Shown here piece by piece: positions 1 through 12,400 of a stretch of DNA of 64,000 nt. The notes under the pieces are model-generated. The model worked only from the letters and a program-made list of their open reading frames with translations. It was not told the origin of the DNA and made no database searches. This DNA comes from Phallusia fumigata (lineage: Eukaryota; Chordata; Ascidiacea; Phlebobranchia; Ascidiidae). Position numbers and translations under genes: made by a program. Location: the NCBI GenBank assembly GCA_008931825.1, contig QXVZ01008153.1, positions 124,001 to 188,000 of the forward strand, written 5' to 3'. The stretch's first letter is position 1, and each line of letters starts with the position of its first letter.

Positions 1-3000
1 GCTACAAGTCAACTCTCTTCATGAGCCCCACCTTCGGAAGTTACGCAAATCTTTTCCATAGGGCGAAATTTTTGATGTTTGTTTATCTTATCAGGACAAA
101 ACTATTTAAAATTTGATAGCTCAGGACTTCATGTGACCTCCGTGCCAAAAAGCAGAAAGAATCGATTACCTCAGAACACACAAAGTTACTGAAAAACCCA
201 ATTAATACCTTGTGAAACTAACGATGATTTGCATGTCGTCGTCACGAATTTCGCCAAAACTTAGCATGGGCGTTAGAAAGTGAGAAACGTCATCGGGGAG
301 AGCCCCTATTTGGAAAACGCAGTGCACGCCGCAGTGATGACCGCTTTCACGAGCAACAAGGCGCGCTGTGTAAGAAACGACAGAGCGACTGCAACTCGTG
401 TGTATTCAAATGATCTGTTTTGCGTATACACTTCATGTATGCAGGAAACGCGCACGTTTACACAGAACCGCCTGTTTAATATTCAAATTTGTTCGGGTAG
501 TTGAGGGGATGCTCTGAATTCATGGGTTACGTGGTTTCCGTTGTGCAAGGCGTTTTGGGTTAGTTTTTCGGACAGTGGGAAAAACCTTTCGATGTGTGCG
601 AGGTACTTTTTTTGCTTTAAGGGTCTCTTTAGTCCGATTAAAGTAAAAAGTAGGAAGATGAGACAGAGGGGATTGGTAGCATTTCAGGCTTAATAGTCTA
701 ATAATGCAGGTTTATTTGCATGCGGTTGGTTTCCTGGTCACTTCGGCGCTTGGTGGTCTGTTTTGTTTGTAATCTTTATACTTAATGGGACTTCTTGAAT
801 GACACATGTTCACTTTGCGTCCACAATCGAACGTGCCGCCACGCCATATGGTATGAATAAGCGAAGAACAATGGCCCGTACCTTACAACCAACACGTTAC
901 AATTTACACCGCACACGCACTATCACCATGACTTCAACAGTATCACATTTCACCTCAAGGGCTGTTATGAACCTGTGTAAGGCATCGGCTGTTGTTCGTC
1001 AACTTCCACCTGCTCGACACAAACGTGTTGGCCGGTTACCATGCGTTCCACCAGCAACTGTGCCATAGGTCTGCACGGCTGTTGGGTCACGTGCAGCTGT
1101 TTCCAAGTCGTTGTGACGTAGCGCTCGTCGGGCTCAGAGCTGGTGAATTGTGGCCAAACGTGGTCAGGCTGAATTACACTCCGTCCTGCGTAAAGTTAAA
1201 AACTTGTTACCGTGCGCAGCTTCGCAAAGGTATAGTCAATCGTGCCAAATAATTCGTCGACCGCATATGCTCGCTAGGAAACCAGCTCAATGGGTGTTAA
1301 GTACACGTTTTAATGAAACGTTTTTTGCCAGTCTATTTTAGCTTGTGCATAAGAAACAATAAAAAAAAGGACAGAACATGCAACCCCATTTTAGTTGAAT
1401 TTCAACGTTACTTGAAGCTCAAAGTGACACTTGACGTTTTTGGCTGGCAAAGATGCAGCATGCCCTTCTATGGGTGACGTCACTCTACGTCAGACAGCGG
1501 TCAAAGGTATTTTGGTTCGCAAGTTCGACACTGCACGTGCGATGCTGCCTGCGTGAGGTGTCAATGGCACAAACACAAAAACACGCTATTCAAACACCAA
1601 GCTTGCGCATATGACTGAGCATGTTTGTATTGAACGTAATGAAACATGCCACGGTTACACCGCTTTGCTGACGCAGGTATCTTGCGCAAAAAGCATTGCA
1701 ACGTCTTTGCCCAGTAACCTTGAGCATTAGAATGCAAATGTTTTGTTCTTGTTTATTTTCTCGCAATGTCGCAGAAATACGAGGATACGTAAGTTTCGAA
1801 AGCTGGATAAAAACTGTGATTATGTCCTTTAGTTGTTTGTTTTAGCCTTTAACGTACGACTGACAACATCACCAAGCGATTTCTAACGTGGGGTAAACGC
1901 CCAACAAGTTGGCAATTTAAAACTTGGGGACAATTCAATTTAATAAGGGACGAAAACTTTACGTGTTCCATTATAACTTTTACATAAAAACAGTAGAAAC
2001 ACGGAGGGAAATGCCTGTCTCACTTCACCCGTACACCTTATTGCGGAAAACCACTGTGGCACCTTTGATAAAATGCGTTAATGCAATTACATAAAGGCAG
2101 CTTATGCAACAGAAACTAATGCAATACCGGTGTAACAAAATACGAAGAGTTTTTAATGGATTTTTATTCCATCAGTACAGAGTAGTGAGAAAATAATGGC
2201 ACTGTGACAATAAACTGCATTCATTATTCACTAATGATGGCTCGAACAAAGCAAACCGGCTTTATTCACGACATGAGGCAACATGAAATGTTACACAACG
2301 TGCCGCAATTTTGATTGATAGCGTGCGATGGTTTTCAAGAAATAGTGTTTGTGAGAAACTCTCGCGTTACAGCGTTTCCCAGAGCACTGGTGCCTTTAGC
2401 ATGTGAACAGAACTCGTGCGGCCTTTAAAGGGTTACAGTTCTGGTGGCTGCAAAATGTTTGAATCGTAATGTTGAACCAATGACCACCAGAAGTTGTTTA
2501 AAAGGGTAAGATTCCTGGCAGTTAAATGATATTGCAGATATGCGTTTAAGTGAATACCGGCATCCCACAAAACGCCCACAGACAAACAAGTATTATTTGT
2601 TACTAAACCTATAAACTAATGAAAATTTTAAACAGACAGCTACTTTGCGGAGCGTTTTTGTTGTTACAATCTGTTTCAGCCTACTGTTACATCGCGCTGG
2701 ACTTCGAACGGAAGTAATTTAAACTTTGATCCGCAACAGATGTAAAATTAAAAGCCGACTAAAAATGGAAACCTATGAGCCAACGTGTTCATGCCACGAA
2801 AGTTTGCAGAAGTGAGAGTTCCGCAATTAGTTGTGAGGTCGCAAAGTCTTTTTGTCCTGCGCGTGAACCGGGGCACATGAAGTTCCGTGTTAAGACCGCC
2901 ACGAAGCAAGGGTCGAATTGGACAGGTTCTTTGACAAAATTTAGGAGACTTTTTTGGCTGGTGTACCGCAAAAACAAGGAAATAAGTAAAGCGATTTGCG

Positions 3001-6000
3001 CGTTTAACTCATATCCAACATTGAAACCACCCGAGAACTAAGATATCTCTGATCATTTTAGCGGGACTGGGAAACAACACAAAATCAGTATTGTAGTGCA
3101 ATAAATATGTTACTTCGTGTGTTTTTTTCATAGAAAAGTTGTTTTTTGGTAAACCCAACTATCTTGTCAAAACCACCACCACCAACAAGTTATAACTACT
3201 TGCTTTGTAACGCTTGGGGCAATATTTTTTCCAACCATTGCCGAAAAGATTTAAAACATACGTACTGGTTTTTTTTTTCTTGTAAACATTTCCCCAAGGG
3301 TCGTTCTAACGAACCCAATTGACCTAAAGAGTCCTGCTACCACACAAATCCTTCGACCAGACGCCAACATCCGAAACTTACGCCGTCATCGCAACACGTA
3401 GCTGGTGACGTCACGCGAAAGGCGGCTCTGGCAAAAACAATGAAATTCCCAGCTGGCTGTATTTGGCAACAGTTGTATTATGCCCGGCAGCAGCAGATCG
3501 CTGTGGCTGTAATAGGGATGTTAGGGTGCTCCAGGCTACCGAAATAACACGTAAGTTCCACGGTCCCAGTGCCAAGTACAACTTCTGATACGGTCTGTCG
3601 CCCAACTGGGTGAGTCACCAGTAGCAAATCGAACAAGTCGTTTTATCTCTTGACCTGGAGCCATTGATGTCGGATATGGATGTGAGTCACCGCGTTTCAG
3701 ATAGCCACTGGCTTAAACGGGACGTGACGACAGATTTTAGAGATGTTTAAGGGGTTATATTTTGTTTGGGTGCCGATTAAGATGACGTGATGCGTACTGT
3801 TTTCCAAGACAGTTTTGTTAAAATTGTTGTTGTTTTCAAGCTCAACAACAAACATTGGTAGATGGTAGATTCGTCAAAAACTTCATACCAGCGATAGCAT
3901 CGATCATTCAGCTTATACCTGTAATAGGGTCCAAACTCAGCACTATTGGAAAAAGGCTAATTTGTCACAAATAAATAAATAAATCCAGAACCACCACATC
4001 AACCTCTTTGCCAAAGAACGTTTTTATAACACACGATGATTTTCGTTTCGCTCTAAAACGCTTCCTTCCGTGTTTCGAACCCAATACGGGATCATGATTG
4101 CATCTGCTACACACTCCGGTCCATGTGAAACTGGAACAACTACAGATTCCACATCTATGGTTCATGGCATGTCCCTGTTCACTCGTGCATTGAAACAACA
4201 TTCAAGACCAATGACGTCACACAAGGTCGGCGGTTCAAGTGAAGTTTCAAGGTTTACGCTAAACCGGGTGATCACAAAGTAAAAACTCAAGAAGCAACTC
4301 CCAGGAATTAGAATGACGTCACGCTGTACCGCCGATGACGTCTGCAAATGTCAAGGCGGGCGAATTTAAACTTAAAAAGGCGGAACTCGGGACACGCACG
4401 ATGTATTCGGCAGTGCACGATGATGTTTCGAGCGGCGGATCAACAAAACGCTTCCAAAAGCGGCCCCGTTGCACATGACTGATCACGGGCGAAAGGCAAA
4501 TATTGTTGCCCCAACTCTACATTCTTTTCCTGCCTCGTGATTGGAACGCTATTTTCCGACTCCTGTGTTGACTCGGGCTCGCCACAACAGCTTTGTTCCC
4601 GGAGTTTGTTGTCATTGGCTGTAGTGAGGCCTGTTCAAACAAGGCTTGTAGTCATGGCGCTATCGACAAAGTCCCCAACCGCGAGGACAAACAGGTTTTA
4701 TGGCGGAAAGTTTCCGTTTTCCATTCACAAACGACAAGCCTAAAGCGAAAGTTTTTTGAACTGAATGTCACCAATTCCAAGAATTGGGTCATCCCTTATC
4801 GGAACGCGGAATATAAAAACTGTTGTTTTGTGAATAAGTTTTGAAGTTCAAAAAGGTTATTACTGTTTGAACCTTTAAAAATCAATAGGCCTGGTTCCAA
4901 ACAATAACAATGCAGTAACTAATCTGAACGGAATGGAGAAAAAAACCTTTTGGGATTCAGCTTTCCGAATTTCGCCGTGGTTGTTGTTTACTATGCTGAG
5001 ATGCGGTATAAGACGTTATACTGTCTGTAATCGGACTATTAAAATTTAAAGTTATTTAAAGTTGCCAAAACCACTGTTGAGAAACGATCGCGTGAAAGTT
5101 GTGTTGGTGGGGCAAACGGGGCTGACGAATTTTATTGGGGTAAACACGTCCCAAAATAGATTTAACAGGCGAAAATACTTCGAGAGTGAAAACTTTATTT
5201 TGAAACGGTTGTGTACGTAATAGATGAACTGCAACTCTCGAAAAACATATTTGTGGAACGAGATGGCGATTTTCACGATAATGTTTACTGGCGAATTTTC
5301 CAATACGCATTACAGTAATACTTGTTTGTGCGAAACCTACTATCTCAAGTCGGGTTTCAAACCAAGGTCATTTAACAACAAGTTGTCCGACCAACTTGGT
5401 AACCAACTGGGCTTTGCTTACACTTATTATTTTGCTGCAAGAAACATACAAGGTACGCAAGGGTCTTAAATAGCAACTTTAACAAAAATATAATTGAGAA
5501 TAAACTAGCGTAAAACGTAAGCGTTGTTTTACAGACTTTATCAATTCACTGGTGATAACAATAGTTTTGTCACAAAATCTACAAAAAAATGATTAAGTAA
5601 ACGCAAATTCATTGGCATTTCTCTTGTTAGTAAGACATACAAGGAAAGTTGACATAATTGTGGGGGTGATATAAGTACGAGGCAACTGATGCATAGCCAC
5701 AGTTGAGTCACTTGTTGTAGCAGACGCGATGGGGTGAATCTGTGATAAGTGCACCCACGTAGTTACGTCAATGGCAACAGTCTCATTATCTGGGGGTGAT
5801 GATTCCGAAAAAAATGTTTCATTTTAATCGATGCATCACATTTACAAGTGGGGGACAATTTTTTTGCATTGGTGTCATTAGGTTCAATGCTTTGGCTGTT
5901 TCTCATAGGAAACGATATAGGAAACAAATGTTTTACGCTAAAGGCGGCCTGAGGCACAATTCAAGTTTTTGGACCATACATTTATTTCACGATGAAAAAA

Positions 6001-9000
6001 CAAGTAAACAATGCTACATTTACATAAAGTTAAGACTAGACCATGTTTCGAGTTCGCCGCTCTCAGTTTTAAAAAAAATTTAAAAAAATCGTTTCCCCCA
6101 AGGTTGTGAGTTCTAATCCCGTCTCAGTCGCCCCAAGCAAGAAACTAAGGCGACATTGCCCCAACCCAGTCGACGCAAAGTAAAGTCACCGTCATGAAAT
6201 AATTATGATCCAAACAAACCACCATTAGGTATCTCAAAAGTGGACTCATCGCGAGCACATTCAGGCGTTTCCGTGGATAAAAACGAAACAAAGAAACGAA
6301 CAAACAAACAAAGTATGCAAACGAGTGCAACGTGCGCAAAGTGTAAAACCTAATAAAGTTCTCGGCAAAGTAAACACAACATTCCGATAATGTCACCTCA
6401 CTAGTCAAAATCGGAAACCATTCAACGCAAGGGTACGACAAGAAAAAACAAAATTTGAGCTCGAAATCCGACGGGAAAACACTTGTTCTCAACGCATGAG
6501 TGACCTTTGACAAGCGCAACGTGACAGTTTGAACACAAACAAGTTCCGAGCGTGACGATGGAATCGATTGACCTCGTCTAGCTCATCCAGTGCGCAACCA
6601 CAAGAACAAACACGTGCGTCACTTTATGACGACACAAAGCAAACCGTCGTGCTTCGACGACTCTGTTGTCGCGGCCGAGGCCTGCGAGAACAGTCAACAT
6701 GCTTATGGGTGGAAAAATACAAGGTCTGTTCCGGCGTTTACCTGAAAGCATGTTTATTCGGCGAGTTGTTAAATGTCTTGCGCAAGCGGGTCGGATTGCT
6801 TACATAGGGGTGTTTGGCATGCAGGGCGGGTTAAGAACGCGTATGAACTGTTGTGCACGTGATTCCTGTACACATCATATAATTCGCGAATCGCAGACCA
6901 CATACATGGTTGTTTACGGGATTACAACTTGCTGTGACGTTTGATGTCTGGTTCAGGACGTCAAGTTCCGCAAACAACGGTCTTGCTGCAGATTTTTGGG
7001 TCAGCGCCGTTGCGTTTTTTTCATGTAGACGAGGTCACGCATTCTCGCGCCTTGGTATTCGACGCAATTAATCTGAAGCAGATTTCGCTACATAAACCGG
7101 CAACAAACAGCAAAACCGCACCGTTCCCAGAACGGCAATGGTATTTCGCTCTTATTGGAAAGAACCTGACTGACCTTGAAATTGACGAGGCCTGAACAAA
7201 GATCCAGCTGTGCCAATTCACATCTTATAAATAACCACAAGAGAATAATAAACCACAGACAAAGTTAAAATCATGGTGCTGATTTGGCGAAACAACCACA
7301 TACACCTCTTGACTGCCACCATGTGATCACTAATTAACACATTTGGAAATACGCACTCTTTTCTTGCGGAGCAAATTGCCGATAAAACCACAACGCCTTT
7401 GCTCACATTAAATTTACCTTGAAAAGCAAAATCTTCACTTATTGATGGAGAGACGTTTTGTCTTGCAATGGAGTTTGCCTGACCTGCAATGAAATATCAG
7501 TTTACCAAGGGGCAGTGCATGGTCATTCTTCTAACTGCTTATGTATTTTGGTTTGACTTGTTGACTGTACACGACCTAGACCTACTTCTTATCTGTTCTG
7601 CCCGACTATCCAGCAAGCTTCCGCGCTCGAAGTCCGACGATGCGTTGTCCTCACTTACCCATGTAGATTCTGCCAGAATACAAAAAAATATGTACAAAAT
7701 GACAACAACATATATTTAGTTTGTCTATTGGCCTGTAATTTCTTGATTTGGAATGTCAATAACTAACACTCACCCATGTTATACATTATTCCAGTATTTT
7801 TGAATAGAAACCAACACTGAAACTCAACAACACTGTTTTGTGTAAGTTCGCAAAATCTACCACATTGCTAAGTTTGCTACAACTTACAGCTCATTATTAC
7901 CAGACATAAGACAGAAAACGTCAAATGAACAAGACTTTGTGATATTTCACTTCTGTTTCATCGCCTAATTGTACCAATTGGAAAATAACTTAGAAATATT
8001 AAGGTAGTCTTTCACATTGAAGGCAACTTACACTTAAAAGTTTTTAGGAGAAAATATTTCCACAACTAAATTGTTTTGAGGGTCCTGCAACGTTTGTAAA
8101 ATGCATTTTGCAGTTAGAGCTGTTGGAATCAACAGGGTTAAAAAACTACTTACTGCTCTGTAAACTGTCCATTGTAAAAACTGACTCCGACAAACTGGCT
8201 GCCATCAAAGTGGGATTCCTCGGTTTCCAATTCACTGGCGCAATCATATTGGGCGAAATGTTTCGAGTTTGAGAGTTAAACTGCATGATTAAGTTCTGAC
8301 ACTTTCAAAGTCTGAAAAGGCCCCAAAAAACTTGTTGAACTTAATGCTGCTAGTTCTCACGTCGATTGTGACAAAACAATTGTTGTAGTAGGCAGTTTGA
8401 AAGAATTTAAACATAGAAAAATAAAGTTTTTTATGTTACCAACTATAAAATATCAGGATGTGCACGTTGGGTGTAACAGCGTGCGGAATGGAAAAAGTAC
8501 TTCTGGACAAATTAACGTTACCCCTACAACACCGTACGACAAGAAACGCCTTTCTTTCTGAGTAAAATCCGTTAAATTAATTTGTACTACATGATTCGTT
8601 TTTTCTGCACCAAACAATGTCACTCACATTTTGCATGAACATTCATCATGACGATCATGCTGACTGTAGCACAAGACTGTCAAAAAACAATAATTACCGT
8701 GTCTCTTGACCAGATTCTTTGACCCCCACAGAGCTATGATTATTTGTATAAACTCGACAAAATTTTGTTTGTACATGTTTGACAAAAAAGTCATTGATAC
8801 ATATAGGCAATGTGCCAAACACAGCTTTAAAAGCCCTTCTACGTAGTGCACAAAAAAAATCTAATTGCAATAAAAGAAAACAAATGCTACAAAACTTTTC
8901 AAGTAGAGGAAAAATGGGCCAGAGCAGTTCTTAAGAAGTTCATATCACGTTTGCGCAGATTTAAACTAAAATTACTTCCAAAACGCAAGTTGATAAATTT

Positions 9001-9422
9001 ACAGTAAGCAGAACACGCTGTTATAGCCGATGTACCATTGTGTGGGCCTAAATTGTAAAATTCATTGTGACGTTATTTTAATTTTTAAAGTAGTTTTTTT
9101 AAGCAGGGAATTCAAAATATTTTGCTTCATAAGCATAACTGACATAACACAGTTACAGAAATGTGATCCTGTTTCAGGCACACACTCTTTTAAAAGATTA
9201 TCAAACTGTAGGTGTAGTTGTAGTTCAACGTAAAATTGGTACACCACAATCAATAAAAGTGACAAAAACAATCTTTACAGCTCGATTAGATAATAAGTAA
9301 AATTGAAAAAAATTACAGGTAAAAACACCCATTTCCAATAAAATACAGTGTTTTAGCTTAAAAACGTCTAAAGGTACAGTTTTACTTTATTTATTGTTAA
9401 CATAAGTTGAAAAAATGTTTTA
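1..9422. other. Intergenic region without a convincing gene
   Basis: No chain of exons with matching splice sites, phases and protein-like sequence was found on either strand. The open frames are short, overlap on both strands, and often lack an ATG. GC content rises around 3400-3600, 4300-4700 and 6550-7200, where several frames are open at once, as expected by chance. Points of note are four perfect TGACGTCA palindromes (1475, 3406, 4212, 4314), a possible terminal exon on the minus strand near 3418-3510, and a short tRNA B-box-like sequence at 6099-6127 that recurs inside the second caspase gene. The part from about 9000 to 9422 probably contains the 3' end of the neighbouring caspase transcript. 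Confidence 0.6.
3418..3510 (-). CDS. Possible terminal coding exon, unrecognised
   Basis: On the minus strand a good acceptor (a pyrimidine-rich run ending TATTACAG) is followed by an open frame of 31 codons starting PQRSAAAGHNTT and ending LPEPPFA before a stop. No upstream exon was found, and the 64-codon frame that contains it has no ATG. Nothing in it is recognisable. It may be a chance frame in a GC-rich patch. Confidence 0.12.
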
Positions 9423-9424
9423 TT
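9386..9424 (-). terminator. Poly(A) signals of caspase A
   Basis: On the minus strand AATAAA occurs at 9419-9424, overlapping the stop codon (9423-9425), and again as two overlapping copies at 9386-9395. The second cluster, about 30 nt after the stop, is the more usual distance. The 3' untranslated region would be very short. Confidence 0.5.
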
Positions 9425-12400
9425 ATTTAAAGAATTTAACTTTTTTGGATAAGTATGACTTCACTTCACACATTTGCACAGCTCGCTGGTTGCCTTCTCT
9501 TCCCCTCTCTTCCATGACTTCTCCATTTACCTGTTTTAAGAAAAGTTAACAACAACTGGGGGACAAACACATCAACCTGAGGAGTTGCAGTGTACAAACT
9601 CTTTAAAGTCAAACATACACCTATATTCAGCTACAGGAAACAATCTTTTGTTACATCTTATACATGTGACGACTTAACACCCAACATTAACACCAAACTT
9701 AAGATGCTTGATCCCCTGCTTGACTTATAAAAAATTACAACAACATACCATTGTAAGCATGCTCAACAGATCCTCAGTGCATGCATGGTCTTTCAGGACC
9801 TTACAGATAGCAGTAACAAACCATGTTCCTTTCAGACAGTTCCTGAAAGCCTTGTTGCCTAAATGTGATGACAATTTTGTTACAATGAAATGTCACAGCT
9901 TTGCAGTTAAAATGTTTGGCTTTTCTCAAAAGTGAAAAATTGATGTTTTGCAAACTACAAGTTCTATCATCAAAGCCAAAAAATGGCAGAGATTTGTTGA
10001 CAAGTTCTTACCTGGAGTAGTGGCATAAGCAAAAAGCATGTTAGCATATTTTTGTGGAGGAATAAAACCTTCGTTGTGAGCATCAGATTGGACTGTCTCA
10101 TTCAACCATTCTGCGCCCAAAATTAAGAAATTAGTAATTACTTATTAGGAGACAGTTTTAATTTCATTGTGCGAAATACATAACTTACCAAAAGAACGTG
10201 GTTCCTCAATCTCCACCAAAGAATCTGATTGGGTGTTCTGACGTGGTTGGGTGTCTTCTTTATCTATGTAATAGTTAACATCAAGTTATACATAAAACCG
10301 GTCAAACAACAGCAAATCAGCATTGCACCAACCTTTGCCAAGAAAGCAAGAGTGGTTATGAAATAGCCTTCTTGCATACATTGGTTGTAATTTTTATCCA
10401 ACTAGATATAAATGGCAGTATGCCACAAACACATTGTTTGTTTAAAATTTAAGTATAGTTATTTTTATTTATATTGAGATGGGTGGAACGAAATTGTTTT
10501 TCATTTTTATTACAGAAAGCATGTTTTAATCTAAAAAAGAAATACAAAATATGATTAACAAATAAAAACTTACTAAGTCTGCAAAATTGAAAGAAGAATA
10601 GCTTCGGAATTTCCTTTTTGATCAGAGGTGCAGCAGTTTCAGTGAAGAAGTTGACAACGTCCTCATCTGAAATTTTCTCTAAATCAGTCCCAAAAAAGTA
10701 ATCTTGCCTTGAATCTAAACACAGACAATGTATAACATACAAAAGGTTACAAAAATGAGATGGTTAAACAGGTTCAAAGAAAAAACTAAACAAAAACAGA
10801 AACACATATTCAATGTATTAAGTAGTTCTTGTACACTTAAAGTTGGGATACAAAAATATGCTTGTTGGTTAAAAGGGGAACTGGCTGTACCATTCTCTAA
10901 GCAAAAATTCAATAGCAAAGAACTAAAAAATTTTGACAAACAAATTCAGTTAAAAAATAGTTAAATTTGTTTACCATGTAAACATGACCTGTAGAACAGA
11001 AAGTTTTTACTCTATTGGAAAGTGGCACTTGTATGTTTATTGTAAACTACAGTGCCCAAAAATGCTTGCGGTATTTTATTCTAACATTTAACTAAAACAA
11101 TTTCGTCAATTTTAAAAACTTTTTCTTCAGTTCCTATAATATGTATACTGGACAGACACTACAGTATAAGTACACGACAAACCTCTTTGTCCATGGCTGC
11201 CTATGAAAACTAAAATCATTGGGGCATCAGCATTAGCGGTTGATGCAGTAAATTCCCTCAATATCTGAATAGTGTTCTGCCAAGAAAAAATTCAACAGCA
11301 TGTTGTTCTAAATTCAACAGAACGTATGTAAAGCTAGGCTACACACATACTATCTACCAGTATATACTGTATGCAGAGAAGTGACAACAATGGCTGTGTT
11401 TATAGTATATGATATTTAATATTAGTTATGTGACATAACATTATCCATATTGGCATTGCATACACAGTACTGCCCATTAGATGGTACTTTTTTGTGTACC
11501 CAATTTCAATTTTTACAACAAACAAATAACCAAAACCTGCATTACATCAGATGTGACATAAGCAATAATAAGCACTCTGTGGGCATTTTAAATTTTTCAC
11601 TGGCCTAATAGGCTGCAAATAATGAGTCCTATTTAGGGGGCATCAAGGTGGTGTAAAAATCAAATCGAAACTCTTAAAAGGTATTGTTATGTTATTCATG
11701 TACCAGCCATCTAAGAGTTAATTTCTTGGGGACATAACTTGGGTAAACCCAACTCAATGTTAAGTCCTGAAATGTAGCAGCTAACAACAAATTTAACTCC
11801 CAGGTCATTAATAAATACATGTATTTTTTTAATTTTAATCGCTCTAAGAGCCTGTGGTCAACCAATAGGTGAACTGGGGTTAAAAAAATGTCCATGCACT
11901 ATTTCAAATGCCAGTCTATCTTGTGAAACACCTTAAGGAAACTTTGACCCTTTGTTGACCAAAACCAGTAAAACATGACTTAACCAAAACAAGAAAAAAC
12001 ACACATAGTATATGTTGTTTAAATAAGAACAAGTGAATACTGAGTAGTTGCCAATTTTCACAAGAGAAGAAACACCAAACCTCTTTAGTTTTGTCAGTGT
12101 GCGATTCCACTTGAAAGCCAAGCTGTTGCAAAAGATTTTTCAGATTTTTGGAATCCTCGTTTGCCCCAAGGCGTTCTTCACATCTTCTGATTTTTATGTT
12201 GTTTATTATCAAAGCCCGGCTTTGTCCCCAAGTATTTATTGGATATGCCTAATACAGAAAAAAAATTGTTAAACTTTGCTGACAATAAAAACAATGAAAA
12301 ATGTGGGCCAACTTGGCCTGTATCATTACGTTTTTTTTCCAATAAAATTTACCAAACCCACTTTCTTGTGATTTTTATCACAAATAGAAATTTTATCACA

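Noticed and set aside
4162-4347. Minus-strand frame near 4000-4200 with a CGICSCSSFTWTGVCSRC string resembling a zinc finger.
   Set aside because: Cysteine order does not match a known finger and no good acceptor or donor bounds it.
6145-6519. 124-codon minus-strand frame.
   Set aside because: Hydrophobic and low-complexity in AT-rich sequence, with no splice sites or family features.
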